The translations under genes were made by a program, and so were the position numbers. Shown here one piece after another: positions 16,012-24,518 of a stretch of DNA of 64,000 nt. The number at the start of each line of letters is the position of its first letter. Position 1 is the stretch's first letter. The stretch is from CALNZV01 sp942491115 (GTDB taxonomy: Bacteria > Desulfobacterota > Desulfobacteria > Desulfobacterales > UBA5852), in NCBI GenBank assembly GCA_942491115.1, contig CALNZV010000008.1, forward strand, positions 186,001 through 250,000, written 5' to 3'. The notes under the pieces are model-generated. The model saw only the letters and a list, made by a program, of their open reading frames with translations. It was not told where the DNA came from and searched no databases.

Positions 16012-17482
16012 CGACCCATTGAAATTTCGGCTGAATTCCGCTGCCCGATACCACCGCCTGGCAGATGGAAAAGCCGTGCTGGTGCTGCTTTACCCCCTGA
16101 GGGCACTGTTCATCCACGATGATTTCCATCCCGTACTGACGGTTTTGAAGAACGGCCACTGGGTATCCCTGGCCCAAATGGCAACCGCCGTTCCCGATAT
16201 ACCCTCAGAACAAATCGAACTTTTTTTGAATACCCTGATCCGAAAAGGGGTTGTCGCCCAGGACGGATTCCCCCTGCTCGATGCTGCCGACTATCCGTCG
16301 GTCTCGGTCATCATCCCGGTGAGAAACCGGCCGGCGGACATCACCGTTTGTCTCCGTTCATTGACCGGACTCGATTATCCCCCTGATAAATTAGAGATCA
16401 TTGTGGTGGACGATGCCTCCCAGGACGACACCCCCGATGCGGTGGCACGGTTTCCAGGCGTTCACCTGCTCCGGATGCCCCAGCACCGACAAGCATCCTT
16501 TTGCCGAAACCGGGCCGCCGACGTGGCCCGGGGCGACATCCTGGCCTTCATCGATTCGGATTGTGTGGCCGATTCCACCTGGCTTAAGGAATTGGTGCCT
16601 GCATTTCGGGATCGCTCCCTGGGGGCGTTGGGGGGATGGGTCGATGCCGCCTTTGATATCAATGGGTTGGATCGATATGAAAAGGTCAAATCATCCCTCA
16701 AAATAGACTCCTGGTTTAAACGATCTGAACAGGCTGAACGGTTTTTCTACGTGCCCACCTGTAATTTCCTGGTGAGGCGGGATGCGTTCATGGGCATCGA
16801 TGGCTTCCGTGAGGCTCTCCATGTGGGAGAAGATGTCGATTTTTGTTGGCGGCTCCAGGACGCCGGACATTTTTTGGAATTTCGTCCCATGGGGAGGGTG
16901 TCCCACAAGCACCGGAACCGCATCGGGGCTTTCTGCGCCAGACGTTTTGAGTACGGGACTTCCGAAACCGTGCTCCAACAGTTGCACCGGAGTCGAGTCA
17001 AGACGCTGTATCTGCCATGGCCCGAATCCCTTTTCTGGCTAATGGTAACACTGTCGGTCGTATTTAATTCCCTTCTGCCGTTATTTCTGGCTGGAGGCCT
17101 GATGATGATCGACGGCCACAGGCGGTACGGCAAACTGAAAATCCGACACGTTCCGGTCTCCCGGTTTCAAGTGGTCACGGCGATCTTTCGAGGATACCTG
17201 GCCTTTGTTTACCACTGTTGCAGCTTCGTCTCACGCTATTATCTGGTCACGGTCCCATTGGTCCTGCCGTTGTCTCCCACGATCGCCGCCGTCATGATCG
17301 GGATGCATATGAGTGCCGGGGCTGTGGAGTACGCCGTCAAGAAACCGCGTCTGAATCCGTTCTCTTTTCTGTTCTTTTTCACGTTGGAGCAAGTCTCCTA
17401 TCAATCCGGCGTGTGGTGGGAGTGCATTCATCGGGTCAACTTCAATCCGGTGCTGCCGCGGATTATTCATAAACGGATCTGA
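15977..17482 (+). CDS. PqqD-like/glycosyltransferase family 2 fusion, MftF-like
   Basis: A 501-residue protein. Residues ~15-105 look like a PqqD/RiPP-recognition domain (RLNSAARYHRLADGKAVLVL...). Residues 106-~330 form a GT2 domain with SVIIPVRNRP, VVDDASQDDTPDA, the DSD metal site at 193-195 (FIDSDC) and HVGEDVDFCWRL. The C-terminal third is hydrophobic, with several membrane helices. This combination is that of the mycofactocin glycosyltransferase MftF, which adds sugars to the peptide-derived redox cofactor. The start overlaps etfB by 35 bases with AAGAG just upstream; a TTG near 16019 is an alternative. Two radical SAM genes follow. Confidence 0.85.
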   Translation: MASLKRTLPTNDDPLKFRLNSAARYHRLADGKAVLVLLYPLRALFIHDDFHPVLTVLKNGHWVSLAQMATAVPDIPSEQIELFLNTLIRKGVVAQDGFPLLDAADYPSVSVIIPVRNRPADITVCLRSLTGLDYPPDKLEIIVVDDASQDDTPDAVARFPGVHLLRMPQHRQASFCRNRAADVARGDILAFIDSDCVADSTWLKELVPAFRDRSLGALGGWVDAAFDINGLDRYEKVKSSLKIDSWFKRSEQAERFFYVPTCNFLVRRDAFMGIDGFREALHVGEDVDFCWRLQDAGHFLEFRPMGRVSHKHRNRIGAFCARRFEYGTSETVLQQLHRSRVKTLYLPWPESLFWLMVTLSVVFNSLLPLFLAGGLMMIDGHRRYGKLKIRHVPVSRFQVVTAIFRGYLAFVYHCCSFVSRYYLVTVPLVLPLSPTIAAVMIGMHMSAGAVEYAVKKPRLNPFSFLFFFTLEQVSYQSGVWWECIHRVNFNPVLPRIIHKRI

Positions 17483-17536
17483 TTCCGTAGGGTGGCCTTG
17501 GTTTGAGTGACACCCGATACGCCGAGAGACATCACC

Positions 17537-18682
17537 ATGGCGAGGGCACTGGTAAGGTTGACAGATCAGTTGATCCGGAACGGAATCCGATTCCGCCGAT
17601 TGCGCATGTCTGGAAAAATGGGAAGACCCTGGGCCGTCAGTCTTGAGGTCACCCACCGGTGTATCGCCAGATGCCGTATGTGCAATATCTGGCGTATCCC
17701 CCAGGATACACCACTCTTATCCCGCGAAGAGTGGCTGGCATTACTATCGAGAGATCTCTTCACCGATCTGGTGGAATTGGACATCACCGGCGGAGAGCCA
17801 TTCCTGCGGGAGGATCTGACCGATCTGCTCACGGGGATATGCAGACTGAAACCGCGTCGCCTGTCATCGCTCAAGACCATCGCGGTGACCACCAATGGAT
17901 TTTTGACCCGCCGTGTTCTGGCGGAATGCCCAAGAATCCTGACGGAAGCCCAGAGAGCGGGGGTAACTATTGTCATGGTCTGCGCCATGGATGCTGTGGG
18001 GGACCAGCACGACGCCGTCCGAAATGTCCCCGGCGGATGGCGGCAGGTCGATCAGACCCTGCAGGGCCTGACCCAACTCCGGGCATCGTTCCCGAACCTG
18101 ATCGTCGGCTTGAAAACAACGGTATTGCCCGAAACCGTGGGACACCTCGATGCCATCGTCCGGTATGCGACGGAAAAGGATCTCTTCACGATCATTTCCC
18201 CCTGTATCGTGACGAGAGGTCGCTACTTGAATACCAGCCTGGCGGAGGAGTTGGCGTTCAAACCGGAACAGGTTCAGGAAATGGTCCGGTTTTTCCAACG
18301 GGCGGTATCCCGGTGGTCCTTTCACGAAAAGGCTCTGGTCCGGTACTTTCAAAGCGGTCGCATGAAAAAACCCTGTTCCTGCGGGTTTAATTATTGTTTT
18401 ATCAGGAGCAACGGGGCACTCTTTATTTGCCCCATGATCGATGTCAGCCCGGGAAACGTGATGGAAACCCCCATCGAAACGCTCCTGGCATCAGCGGAGG
18501 CCGGACGAATTCGCCACCATGTCGGCCGGTTCCCGGAATGCCGGCATTGCACCGAACCGGGGCTCGAACGATACAGCCTGCCTTTCGAGGGATGGACATA
18601 TCTCTCCATGCTGCCCATGATGGGTAGGAAACGGTTTTTAGAGATGCATCACCACCTGGGCCTGGATAAATACTTTTCATAA
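17537..18682 (+). CDS. radical SAM protein with C-terminal cysteine-rich domain
   Basis: About 381 residues from ATG 17537, which has GAGAG 7 bases upstream; a GTG at 17507 is possible. C42, C46 and C49 form the CxxxCxxC that binds the SAM [4Fe-4S] cluster (RCIARCRMC), followed by the GGEP motif in ITGGEPFLRED. The C-terminal region (KKPCSCGFNYCFI, FICPMIDVSPGN, ECRHCTEPG) is SPASM or twitch-like and could hold auxiliary clusters. It follows the MftF-like gene by 54 bases. A role in modifying a peptide or small-molecule cofactor is inferred from the neighbourhood. Confidence 0.88.
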   Translation: MARALVRLTDQLIRNGIRFRRLRMSGKMGRPWAVSLEVTHRCIARCRMCNIWRIPQDTPLLSREEWLALLSRDLFTDLVELDITGGEPFLREDLTDLLTGICRLKPRRLSSLKTIAVTTNGFLTRRVLAECPRILTEAQRAGVTIVMVCAMDAVGDQHDAVRNVPGGWRQVDQTLQGLTQLRASFPNLIVGLKTTVLPETVGHLDAIVRYATEKDLFTIISPCIVTRGRYLNTSLAEELAFKPEQVQEMVRFFQRAVSRWSFHEKALVRYFQSGRMKKPCSCGFNYCFIRSNGALFICPMIDVSPGNVMETPIETLLASAEAGRIRHHVGRFPECRHCTEPGLERYSLPFEGWTYLSMLPMMGRKRFLEMHHHLGLDKYFS

Positions 18683-18775
18683 CGGGCATGATTGGGATTG
18701 CGGTATCGATCCGTGACTCGTTTCGCCTGATAACCAGGCATCTCACCCACCACCTTTTTTCAAAGGAGACTTCCC

Positions 18776-19051
18776 ATGCCAAAGTACATCATTGAACGCG
18801 ACATCCCGGGCGCCGGCGATCTTGGAGACGATCAGTTTCAAGGCATTTCACAAAAGTCTTGCCAGGTGCTTGAAGGCCTGGGCCCACAGATTCAGTGGGT
18901 GGAAAGCTTCGTCACCAATGACAAGATTTATTGCGTCTACATCGCCCCGAACAAAGAATTGATTGAAAAGCACGCCCAAGAAGGGGGATTTCCGGCCAAC
19001 AAGATATCCGAGGTCAAACGCATGATTGATCCGACAAGCGCAGAAGGATGA
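18776..19051 (+). CDS. DUF4242-family small protein
   Basis: A 91-residue protein with CAAAGGAG upstream. It starts MPKYIIERDIPGAGDL and contains ESFVTNDKIYCVYIAP, the DUF4242 pattern (ferredoxin-like alpha-beta fold; one characterised Streptomyces member binds nickel). No signal peptide. It lies between the two radical SAM genes and just before a small ABM-type protein. The metal site and role here are unknown. Confidence 0.85.
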   Translation: MPKYIIERDIPGAGDLGDDQFQGISQKSCQVLEGLGPQIQWVESFVTNDKIYCVYIAPNKELIEKHAQEGGFPANKISEVKRMIDPTSAEG

Positions 19052-19077
19052 ACCACCATCACCAAAGGAGGTCACCC

Positions 19078-19389
19078 ATGCCCAAGGAAAAAGTCACCGT
19101 GGTCGCGTCATTCAAAGCAAAGCCCGGGATGGAGGAAACGGTCAGGGAAGCCATCGCCGCCGTGATCGCCCCGACCCGGGCGGAACCCGGTTGTATCAAC
19201 TATGACCTTCACCAATCCACCGAGGATTCTTCCCTTTTCATGCTTTACGAGAACTGGGTCAGCAAAAACGATCTGGACGAACACTTGGCCATGCCGTATT
19301 TGAAGGACCTGATTGCCAAAGCCGACGGTATGTTGTCAGAGCCCATCGGCATCGCGCTCTACAAGATGATCAGCGAACCGGCGACCTAA
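19078..19389 (+). CDS. antibiotic-biosynthesis-monooxygenase (ABM/YgiN-like) domain protein
   Basis: A 103-residue dimeric alpha-beta-barrel protein, MPKEKVTVVASFKAKPG..., with the family's EPGCINYDLHQ and FMLYENWVS segments. ATG 19078 has AAAGGAGG 7 bases upstream, so an in-frame codon at 19048 is not the start. ABM proteins include quinol monooxygenases and cofactor-free oxygenases; in a strict anaerobe a binding or isomerase-like role is more likely. Together with the DUF4242 protein it forms a pair of small ferredoxin-fold proteins inside the cluster. Confidence 0.87.
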   Translation: MPKEKVTVVASFKAKPGMEETVREAIAAVIAPTRAEPGCINYDLHQSTEDSSLFMLYENWVSKNDLDEHLAMPYLKDLIAKADGMLSEPIGIALYKMISEPAT

Positions 19390-19470
19390 TGGTTATTCAA
19401 CCCTAAGGATCGGGGACAGGTGATCACAACCATCCAGAGGGACACCCTTGATAAACCAGGGTAAAACGAT

Positions 19471-20580
19471 GTGAGCCCAACAGCAACCGACATCCTTCGG
19501 CTATTTACCGAGGCCGGGCTGAAGCCACCCAAGGCGGTGACCCTTGCCGTCACCAACCAATGCAACCTCAGCTGCCGACATTGCTGGCCTGACAGCGGAC
19601 CCGATCCGAACGCACCGGTGGTCCCCAAAGAACAGCTGCTGGGGATGATGACCGAATTGGCGGCGTTGGGAGCCGAGAAGATCGTCATCACCGGCGGCGA
19701 GCCTCTGACCCATCCCGACTGGGTTGAACTGCTTGCCTTCGCATGCGCCCAGCCGGGGGTCGAGGAAGTCCGGCTCCAAACCAATGCCATCCTGATCACG
19801 CCGTCTCAGGTGCCGCCCCTTCTGGCGTTGAAAGATCGGGGACTGATCATCCAAACCAGCCTCGAAGGGGCGACGCCGCCAGTTCACGATCGGGTCCGGG
19901 GGACGGGAAGCTTCGAACAAACCCTCAAAGGGCTGGGGCTATTGGTTGACGGCGGTTTGGCCCCCCAGATCTGCATCACCTTTACAGAGATGGAGCATAA
20001 TTTTGAGGAGCTCCCACAGCTGTTGAAGATGGCCGACGACATGGGCGTCGGCCATGTCGTCACGGGGACCTTGGTCCACGGCGGCCGGGCCATGCAATCG
20101 ATCGGCTTGCGACCGCCGACCCCGGCCCAATATGAATCACTACTGGCCCACTACGAGCGGGATATCGCCTTTCGAGACCGCTATCAGCGCATCGGCAACA
20201 TCGCCGCGATAGAATGGTTCAAGGATAGCGGCGATGCCGGCAACACCTGTTGCACCTTTATCGAAACCCCCTACGTCACCGCAGAGGGGAACCTCTACCC
20301 CTGCGTCATGCTGCACACGGACGATTTCGCAGCCACGGGCGTCTACGACCGCCCCCTGTCAACCGCACTTTTGGAAAAAATCGATTCCTGGTCCACATTG
20401 GCTAGGATCAGTCAATCCCGCCACTCCCATCTGGATGCCTGCAGGGACTGTCAGAATTACACAAGATGCGCCGCAGGCTGCATGGGACGGGCGTTTTCAG
20501 CCTACGGCGATTTCTTCGCCGTCGAAGACCGTTGCCGCCTTCGGCAAGCGGTTTACCGACAAAACGCCGGCGAAACCTGA
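19471..20580 (+). CDS. radical SAM/SPASM protein
   Basis: A 369-residue protein with the SAM-cluster motif C31/C35/C38 (NQCNLSCRHCWP), VITGGEPLTHPDW, and SLEGATPPVHDRVRGTGSFE. A full C-terminal SPASM domain (GNTCCTFIETPYVTAEGNLYPC, then CRDCQNYTRCAAGCMG and DRC) should bind two auxiliary [4Fe-4S] clusters, as in peptide maturases such as MftC and PqqE and in heme-pathway enzymes. It starts at GTG 19471. Of the two radical SAM proteins it is the better candidate for a MftC-like maturase, but the match is at architecture level only. Confidence 0.88.
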   Translation: MSPTATDILRLFTEAGLKPPKAVTLAVTNQCNLSCRHCWPDSGPDPNAPVVPKEQLLGMMTELAALGAEKIVITGGEPLTHPDWVELLAFACAQPGVEEVRLQTNAILITPSQVPPLLALKDRGLIIQTSLEGATPPVHDRVRGTGSFEQTLKGLGLLVDGGLAPQICITFTEMEHNFEELPQLLKMADDMGVGHVVTGTLVHGGRAMQSIGLRPPTPAQYESLLAHYERDIAFRDRYQRIGNIAAIEWFKDSGDAGNTCCTFIETPYVTAEGNLYPCVMLHTDDFAATGVYDRPLSTALLEKIDSWSTLARISQSRHSHLDACRDCQNYTRCAAGCMGRAFSAYGDFFAVEDRCRLRQAVYRQNAGET

Positions 20581-20816
20581 AGGCGGATCGGGTTAACCTG
20601 ACCTCTGGCGCGGGCACCGTCGATGTGGGATGAACGATGGTCAGGAATCCACAAGACCGGAGTCAAGCCCCTCGAGGCCGGCGGCATCGGTATGAGCATC
20701 GTTGATCCGCTGGATCGTGAATGCATGGGGATTGGCAGATCCACGAATAGCTCTGTCTGGTCGGCCATTGGGGTCTCACCGCGGGGCCAGAGCCCACGAC
20801 GATTCATTCCGCGACA

Positions 20817-22010
20817 ATGCATCCAAAAAACCCATTCCCATTTGAATTTTTCGCCCTTTGCGCCGTCACCTTTTTGGCACTCTGCAACGTTGCCGTCTTC
20901 TATAATTTTCATGTCTACCTTGAGACCCTCGGGCTTCACGGGAAAGCGGCGGGGTTCATCATCGGTCTCTATTCACTGACGGCGATGGGATTGTATTGGG
21001 CGGCCAGCAGACTTATCCGACTGACCAACGCGTTCACGTGTCTTCGGGTCGGTATCCTGGCGGTGGCTGTCTGCGGCGTGGCCTACCGTTTTGCCGATCA
21101 CTTCTGGACACTCGCCATTGTGAGAATTGCCAACGGAGCGGGCATCTTCTTGGTCATGGCCTCATGTATGGTCGTCCTTGTGGCGATCATGCCGCCCCAA
21201 AAAACCGGCATGGCCTTCAGCCTCTATTCCGTGGCCATGCTGGCCCCCTATTCGATCATGCCGGCCGTTTCGGAGATGGTCTTCCCCCTGATCGACTCCC
21301 CGACAACGATCTACCTGGCGACGGCCGGTCTCTTGCTGCCGGCGGTCGGCATCTTGCCCTCCATTCGCCGCCGGGTCCATGGGCGCATCCAGACGGTGGC
21401 ATCGAGGGGAGGAGCCCCCCTCGATCGAGGCGCGGAAAGAAAAAACCTCTGTCGCCAACCGGTGGTTTGTATCCTCCTGGTCAATAGCGTCTATTTCACG
21501 ACGTTCTCGGCCCTCTTCTTCCTCTTCGAAGGTTTCGGCCTCCAAAGGGGCGTCGAGAATCCCGGTTTCTTTTTTACCCTCCAGATGGGGGTTATGATCG
21601 CCATCCGGCTGTTTGGCGGGCGCATCTTCGATACCGTCTCGAAGGTGGCGCTGGTGACCGTAGCCTTCCTGTTCACCGGGATGGGTTTTCTGCTGTTGCA
21701 ATGGACGTTGGACGCCACATGGATCCTCCCCATCGCGGTTGTTTTTGGCGCCGGGATGGGACTGTGCGTCCCGCCACTGAATTCGCTGATGTATCTGGTC
21801 ACTCTTCCCCGGTACCGGGGATACAATGCCAACATGATGATGCTGTCGGTACACCTGGGCTCCTTTTTGGGGCCTTTTGTCGGAGCGTGGGTGATTGATG
21901 CAGGCGGATATGATCTGTTTCTCACGGCCGCTTTTCTACTGACAGCGGTCGCTGCCGGATTCTTTTTCATCACCAATCCGGAAAAATGCATTTCAAGCAG
22001 TCTGACATGA
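20817..22010 (+). CDS. MFS transporter
   Basis: A 397-residue inner-membrane protein with about 12 hydrophobic helices starting at FFALCAVTFLALCNVAVFYNF, and a basic cytoplasmic loop in the middle (SIRRRVHGR). No ribosome site is obvious before ATG 20817. It follows the second radical SAM gene by 236 bases in the same direction and ends the cluster. Export of a product or import of a precursor is plausible; the substrate cannot be predicted. Confidence 0.85.
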   Translation: MHPKNPFPFEFFALCAVTFLALCNVAVFYNFHVYLETLGLHGKAAGFIIGLYSLTAMGLYWAASRLIRLTNAFTCLRVGILAVAVCGVAYRFADHFWTLAIVRIANGAGIFLVMASCMVVLVAIMPPQKTGMAFSLYSVAMLAPYSIMPAVSEMVFPLIDSPTTIYLATAGLLLPAVGILPSIRRRVHGRIQTVASRGGAPLDRGAERKNLCRQPVVCILLVNSVYFTTFSALFFLFEGFGLQRGVENPGFFFTLQMGVMIAIRLFGGRIFDTVSKVALVTVAFLFTGMGFLLLQWTLDATWILPIAVVFGAGMGLCVPPLNSLMYLVTLPRYRGYNANMMMLSVHLGSFLGPFVGAWVIDAGGYDLFLTAAFLLTAVAAGFFFITNPEKCISSSLT

Positions 22011-22750
22011 TGGGCCGACAGGAGGGACCTCTTTCCATATCTCTCGGTCACCTCCGGATCGTTAGTGATCATACCTCTGAATAGGATTCCTTTTTAAAAC
22101 AGTCGCCCCTTTACGCATGAGTGATGGAAGGGGATCGGGCGAACGATTCGGTGTCCTTTGGGGATGGATAAATCGGTATTGCGTAAACGGTCATCCCATC
22201 CCACCTCGCAGGGGGGTACCGGCAGAGTGTCCGACGACCCCGTCGGTCACGGGCCGATCCCGATTCTCCTGCGGTCCGGGTTTCCTATACAACGGGAACG
22301 ACAGCATCGCTTTCTTTCAATGATTTGAAATCGTATTGATTATCGATCACCTGTGAGCAAAATCGGAAGCCATGGAAACCGCTGTACCACCGGCGATGAC
22401 GGAAGCGGTTCTATTTCCATTGACGGCGCCGTTGGAATAAAGACTTGCATGAACCGAGGTTATCGGCTGTATTATCGGATCATCGATACAAGGCAAATCC
22501 CTATTGTCCGTCCCCTTTTTATGGATGGGTCTCAGCATGAAATCCCACGCCGCCTGCTGAGAAATGCCGGCAGTGTGGAAACGACTCTGGGCAACACGCA
22601 TTCTCTGTAGAAGCATCGGCGGTCCTCATCTTCGGGGCGGTCGAATTGCAGTCGATTACCCGTTAAACCGCCATTGGGGTTGAAGCCCGTACGGCCGCTT
22701 ATGCGCTTCAGATCCCGTCGCACAACAGTGTTCACCCTGGGAGGTCTCTC
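22011..22750. other. 740-base gap without a supported gene
   Basis: Short open frames here show no family resemblance, ribosome site or protein-like composition. One local structure is visible: CCCCTT...AAGGGG nested with TCGCCC...GGGCGA at about 22102-22145, which could form alternative hairpins. I see no tRNA or riboswitch that I recognise. Confidence 0.5.
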
Positions 22751-22906
22751 TTGTCTGGCAAAACCTATATCCTGATCTATATTGTCGTACTGGCCGTATT
22801 TGATACCATTATTCCCATTCCCATCACCGCCATGGCATTGATCACGGTCGTTTTTCAGAAACCCAAGTGGTTCAAGGACATGGTGGATGAAATCTACCGG
22901 TATTGA
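22751..22906 (+). CDS. small 51-aa membrane protein
   Basis: A TTG-initiated frame with an excellent GGGAGGT site at 22739-22745, 6 bases upstream. It encodes 51 residues: MSGKTYILIYIVVLAVFDT, a hydrophobic stretch with the motif PIPIT, and a charged amphipathic tail ending KWFKDMVDEIYRY. The one or two membrane helices and the strong ribosome site argue that it is real. Function unknown; it lies 99 bases before the YbaK-like gene. Confidence 0.65.
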   Translation: MSGKTYILIYIVVLAVFDTIIPIPITAMALITVVFQKPKWFKDMVDEIYRY

Positions 22907-23005
22907 TGTCCACCTCCGATCCCCAGCCGGCGATCCGTCATCGATACCGAGAGCGTCCATGGACCGTCAGCGCTTGTCAGCCTCAGGAACCGATGGAGTC
23001 TATCC

Positions 23006-23488
23006 ATGCCGGAACGTCTAAACCGCACCGACCTCGAACATTTCATCAACGCCAACGGCATCGACGCCACCATTCTCCCCATGAACGGCCATACGTCCAC
23101 GGTAAGCGATGCGGCCCGGGAACTCGGAGTTGAGACCAGGCAGATCATCAAGTCCCTGGTATTCCTCGCCGACGACACCCCGTTTTTGGTGATCAACAAC
23201 GGGCTGGCCCGGGTTGACCGAAGAAAATTGGCTGTCCGATGGCAAATCGGTCGCAAGCGGATTAAATTTGCATCAGCCGATCAGGCCAGAGACATTACCG
23301 GATTCGTGGTTGGCAGCATGCCGCCTTTTGGGCATATTCAGCCTCTGCCGACGCTGATCGATCCGTCGGTCACACGAATCGACCCCCTTTTCGGGGGCGG
23401 GGGCGATATCGATGCCATGATGCAGCTGACACCGGGAGAACTCCTCCGGGTCACCAAGGCCGAGTTGACGCCGGTATCGGAGGATTAG
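23006..23488 (+). CDS. YbaK/EbsC-family aminoacyl-tRNA deacylase-like protein
   Basis: A 160-residue protein with the YbaK fold: VSDAARELGVETRQIIKSLVF, then PFLVINNGLARVDRRKL, and the substrate-loop segment ITGFVVGSMPPFGH near the C-terminus. Relatives hydrolyse mischarged tRNAs such as Cys-tRNA(Pro). GGAG is 7 bases before the ATG. The catalytic lysine is probably in IIKSLVF. It is a stand-alone cytoplasmic enzyme; specificity is not evident. Confidence 0.9.
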   Translation: MPERLNRTDLEHFINANGIDATILPMNGHTSTVSDAARELGVETRQIIKSLVFLADDTPFLVINNGLARVDRRKLAVRWQIGRKRIKFASADQARDITGFVVGSMPPFGHIQPLPTLIDPSVTRIDPLFGGGGDIDAMMQLTPGELLRVTKAELTPVSED

Positions 23489-23653
23489 GCGCCGACAGGT
23501 GGCTCCCCATGCGCCTCACGCCCCCGACGCCCAGCGGGTCGACCGACGAGGGGCTCTTCTCGGAAGCGACGCGTTGTCTGAACGGACGTGCATCCTTGAC
23601 CGCCGACACCACCCATCCGGGAAAGGATGCCACCCAAAGAAAAGGAGATGATG

Positions 23654-23992
23654 ATGGGAACGACCAAAAAAGACGAATTTTTAAAAAAAATGAAGCAGCA
23701 AGTCGATGAATTGAACTACCGATGGAGTATAGAGCGCAACAAGCTGGAAGCCATGTCCCAGCATGTCGCCACTGATGTCAGACAAAAAATGGACAAGGAA
23801 TGGGAGGATCTCGGCCAGCTGAGGAAAGAAATGAAGGAGAAAATCATCGACCTCGAAGTGGCTGCCGAGAATGCCTTGGACGATTTCAAGGACGAAGCCG
23901 GCAACGCCTGGGATGATCTTCGGGATGGCGCCGAAAAGGCATGGATCAACCTCAGCGAGGGGTTCAAAAACGCCGCGTCTCGATTCAAGTAG
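23654..23992 (+). CDS. coiled-coil stress-response-like protein (sll1863 type)
   Basis: About 112 residues, highly charged and helical throughout: KKDEFLKKMKQQVDELNYRW, a central coil with WEDLGQLRKEMKEKI, and a C-terminal pair of repeats (NALDDFKDEAGNAWDDL / GAEKAWINLSEGFKNA) ending FK. This is the layout of the small coiled-coil proteins named after cyanobacterial sll1863. Three ATGs follow AGGAG at 23643-23647; the third (23654) has the best spacing. No signal or membrane segment. Confidence 0.78.
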   Translation: MGTTKKDEFLKKMKQQVDELNYRWSIERNKLEAMSQHVATDVRQKMDKEWEDLGQLRKEMKEKIIDLEVAAENALDDFKDEAGNAWDDLRDGAEKAWINLSEGFKNAASRFK

Positions 23993-24056
23993 CCATCATC
24001 GGCTCGACCCAGGGCTTTCCGCAGGGCTCAGGGAGACCGCTCTTTTCATCCCCCGG

Positions 24057-24518
24057 TCACTCCACCCCAGCGGCTTCCGCTTCCAGTTGACCGAGCCATT
24101 TCATGGCCTCGACCTCATCACGGAAAAAGTTGACTTTCAGTCCCTTTCGAATGCTTGAAAGAGAGAGGATCGGGTGAATAAATGGCTGATCAGGCCCTTC
24201 GGCGAGAACGTAGGCGACGCCCCTGGGCATTCGATCGAACTGGTGAAACAGTCTTTCCGGAAGCACATAGGCAACCCCGATGGGGATGCGATCCTCGGGG
24301 ATTTCCCTGAGCAGAGACAGCGGCGTTTCGGCATTCCCCGCCCCTCCGTCGATGCTCGTCACGCCGGTGTAATCCACGAGCACCTTATACCCCTCTTTCC
24401 ATCGGGGGTCGGTGATCAATCGGACAAGCCTTGAGAGAATCCGCTGCTTGTCGGTTTTGCCGAAAACCTTGACTTTGACAAGACGGTCATCCTCATAGAA
24501 ATTGAAGCGGTAAAGCAT
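24057..24518 (-). CDS. STAS/SpoIIAA-like domain protein
   Basis: About 153 residues from ATG 24518, with GGGGGG six bases upstream. The pattern is LYRFNFYEDDRLVKVKVFG, then YKVLVDYTGVTSIDGG and a C-terminal FFRDEVEAMKWLGQLE, which is characteristic of SpoIIAA-like/STAS-related small proteins that sense or bind partners. No membrane segment. The gene is monocistronic and its leader carries a perfect hairpin (24558-24593). Confidence 0.7.
   Translation of the reverse strand: MLYRFNFYEDDRLVKVKVFGKTDKQRILSRLVRLITDPRWKEGYKVLVDYTGVTSIDGGAGNAETPLSLLREIPEDRIPIGVAYVLPERLFHQFDRMPRGVAYVLAEGPDQPFIHPILSLSSIRKGLKVNFFRDEVEAMKWLGQLEAEAAGVE

Noticed and set aside
22353..22610. 85-codon plus-strand frame
   Set aside because: Composition is not protein-like, it has no ribosome site, and it overlaps an equally long frame on the other strand.
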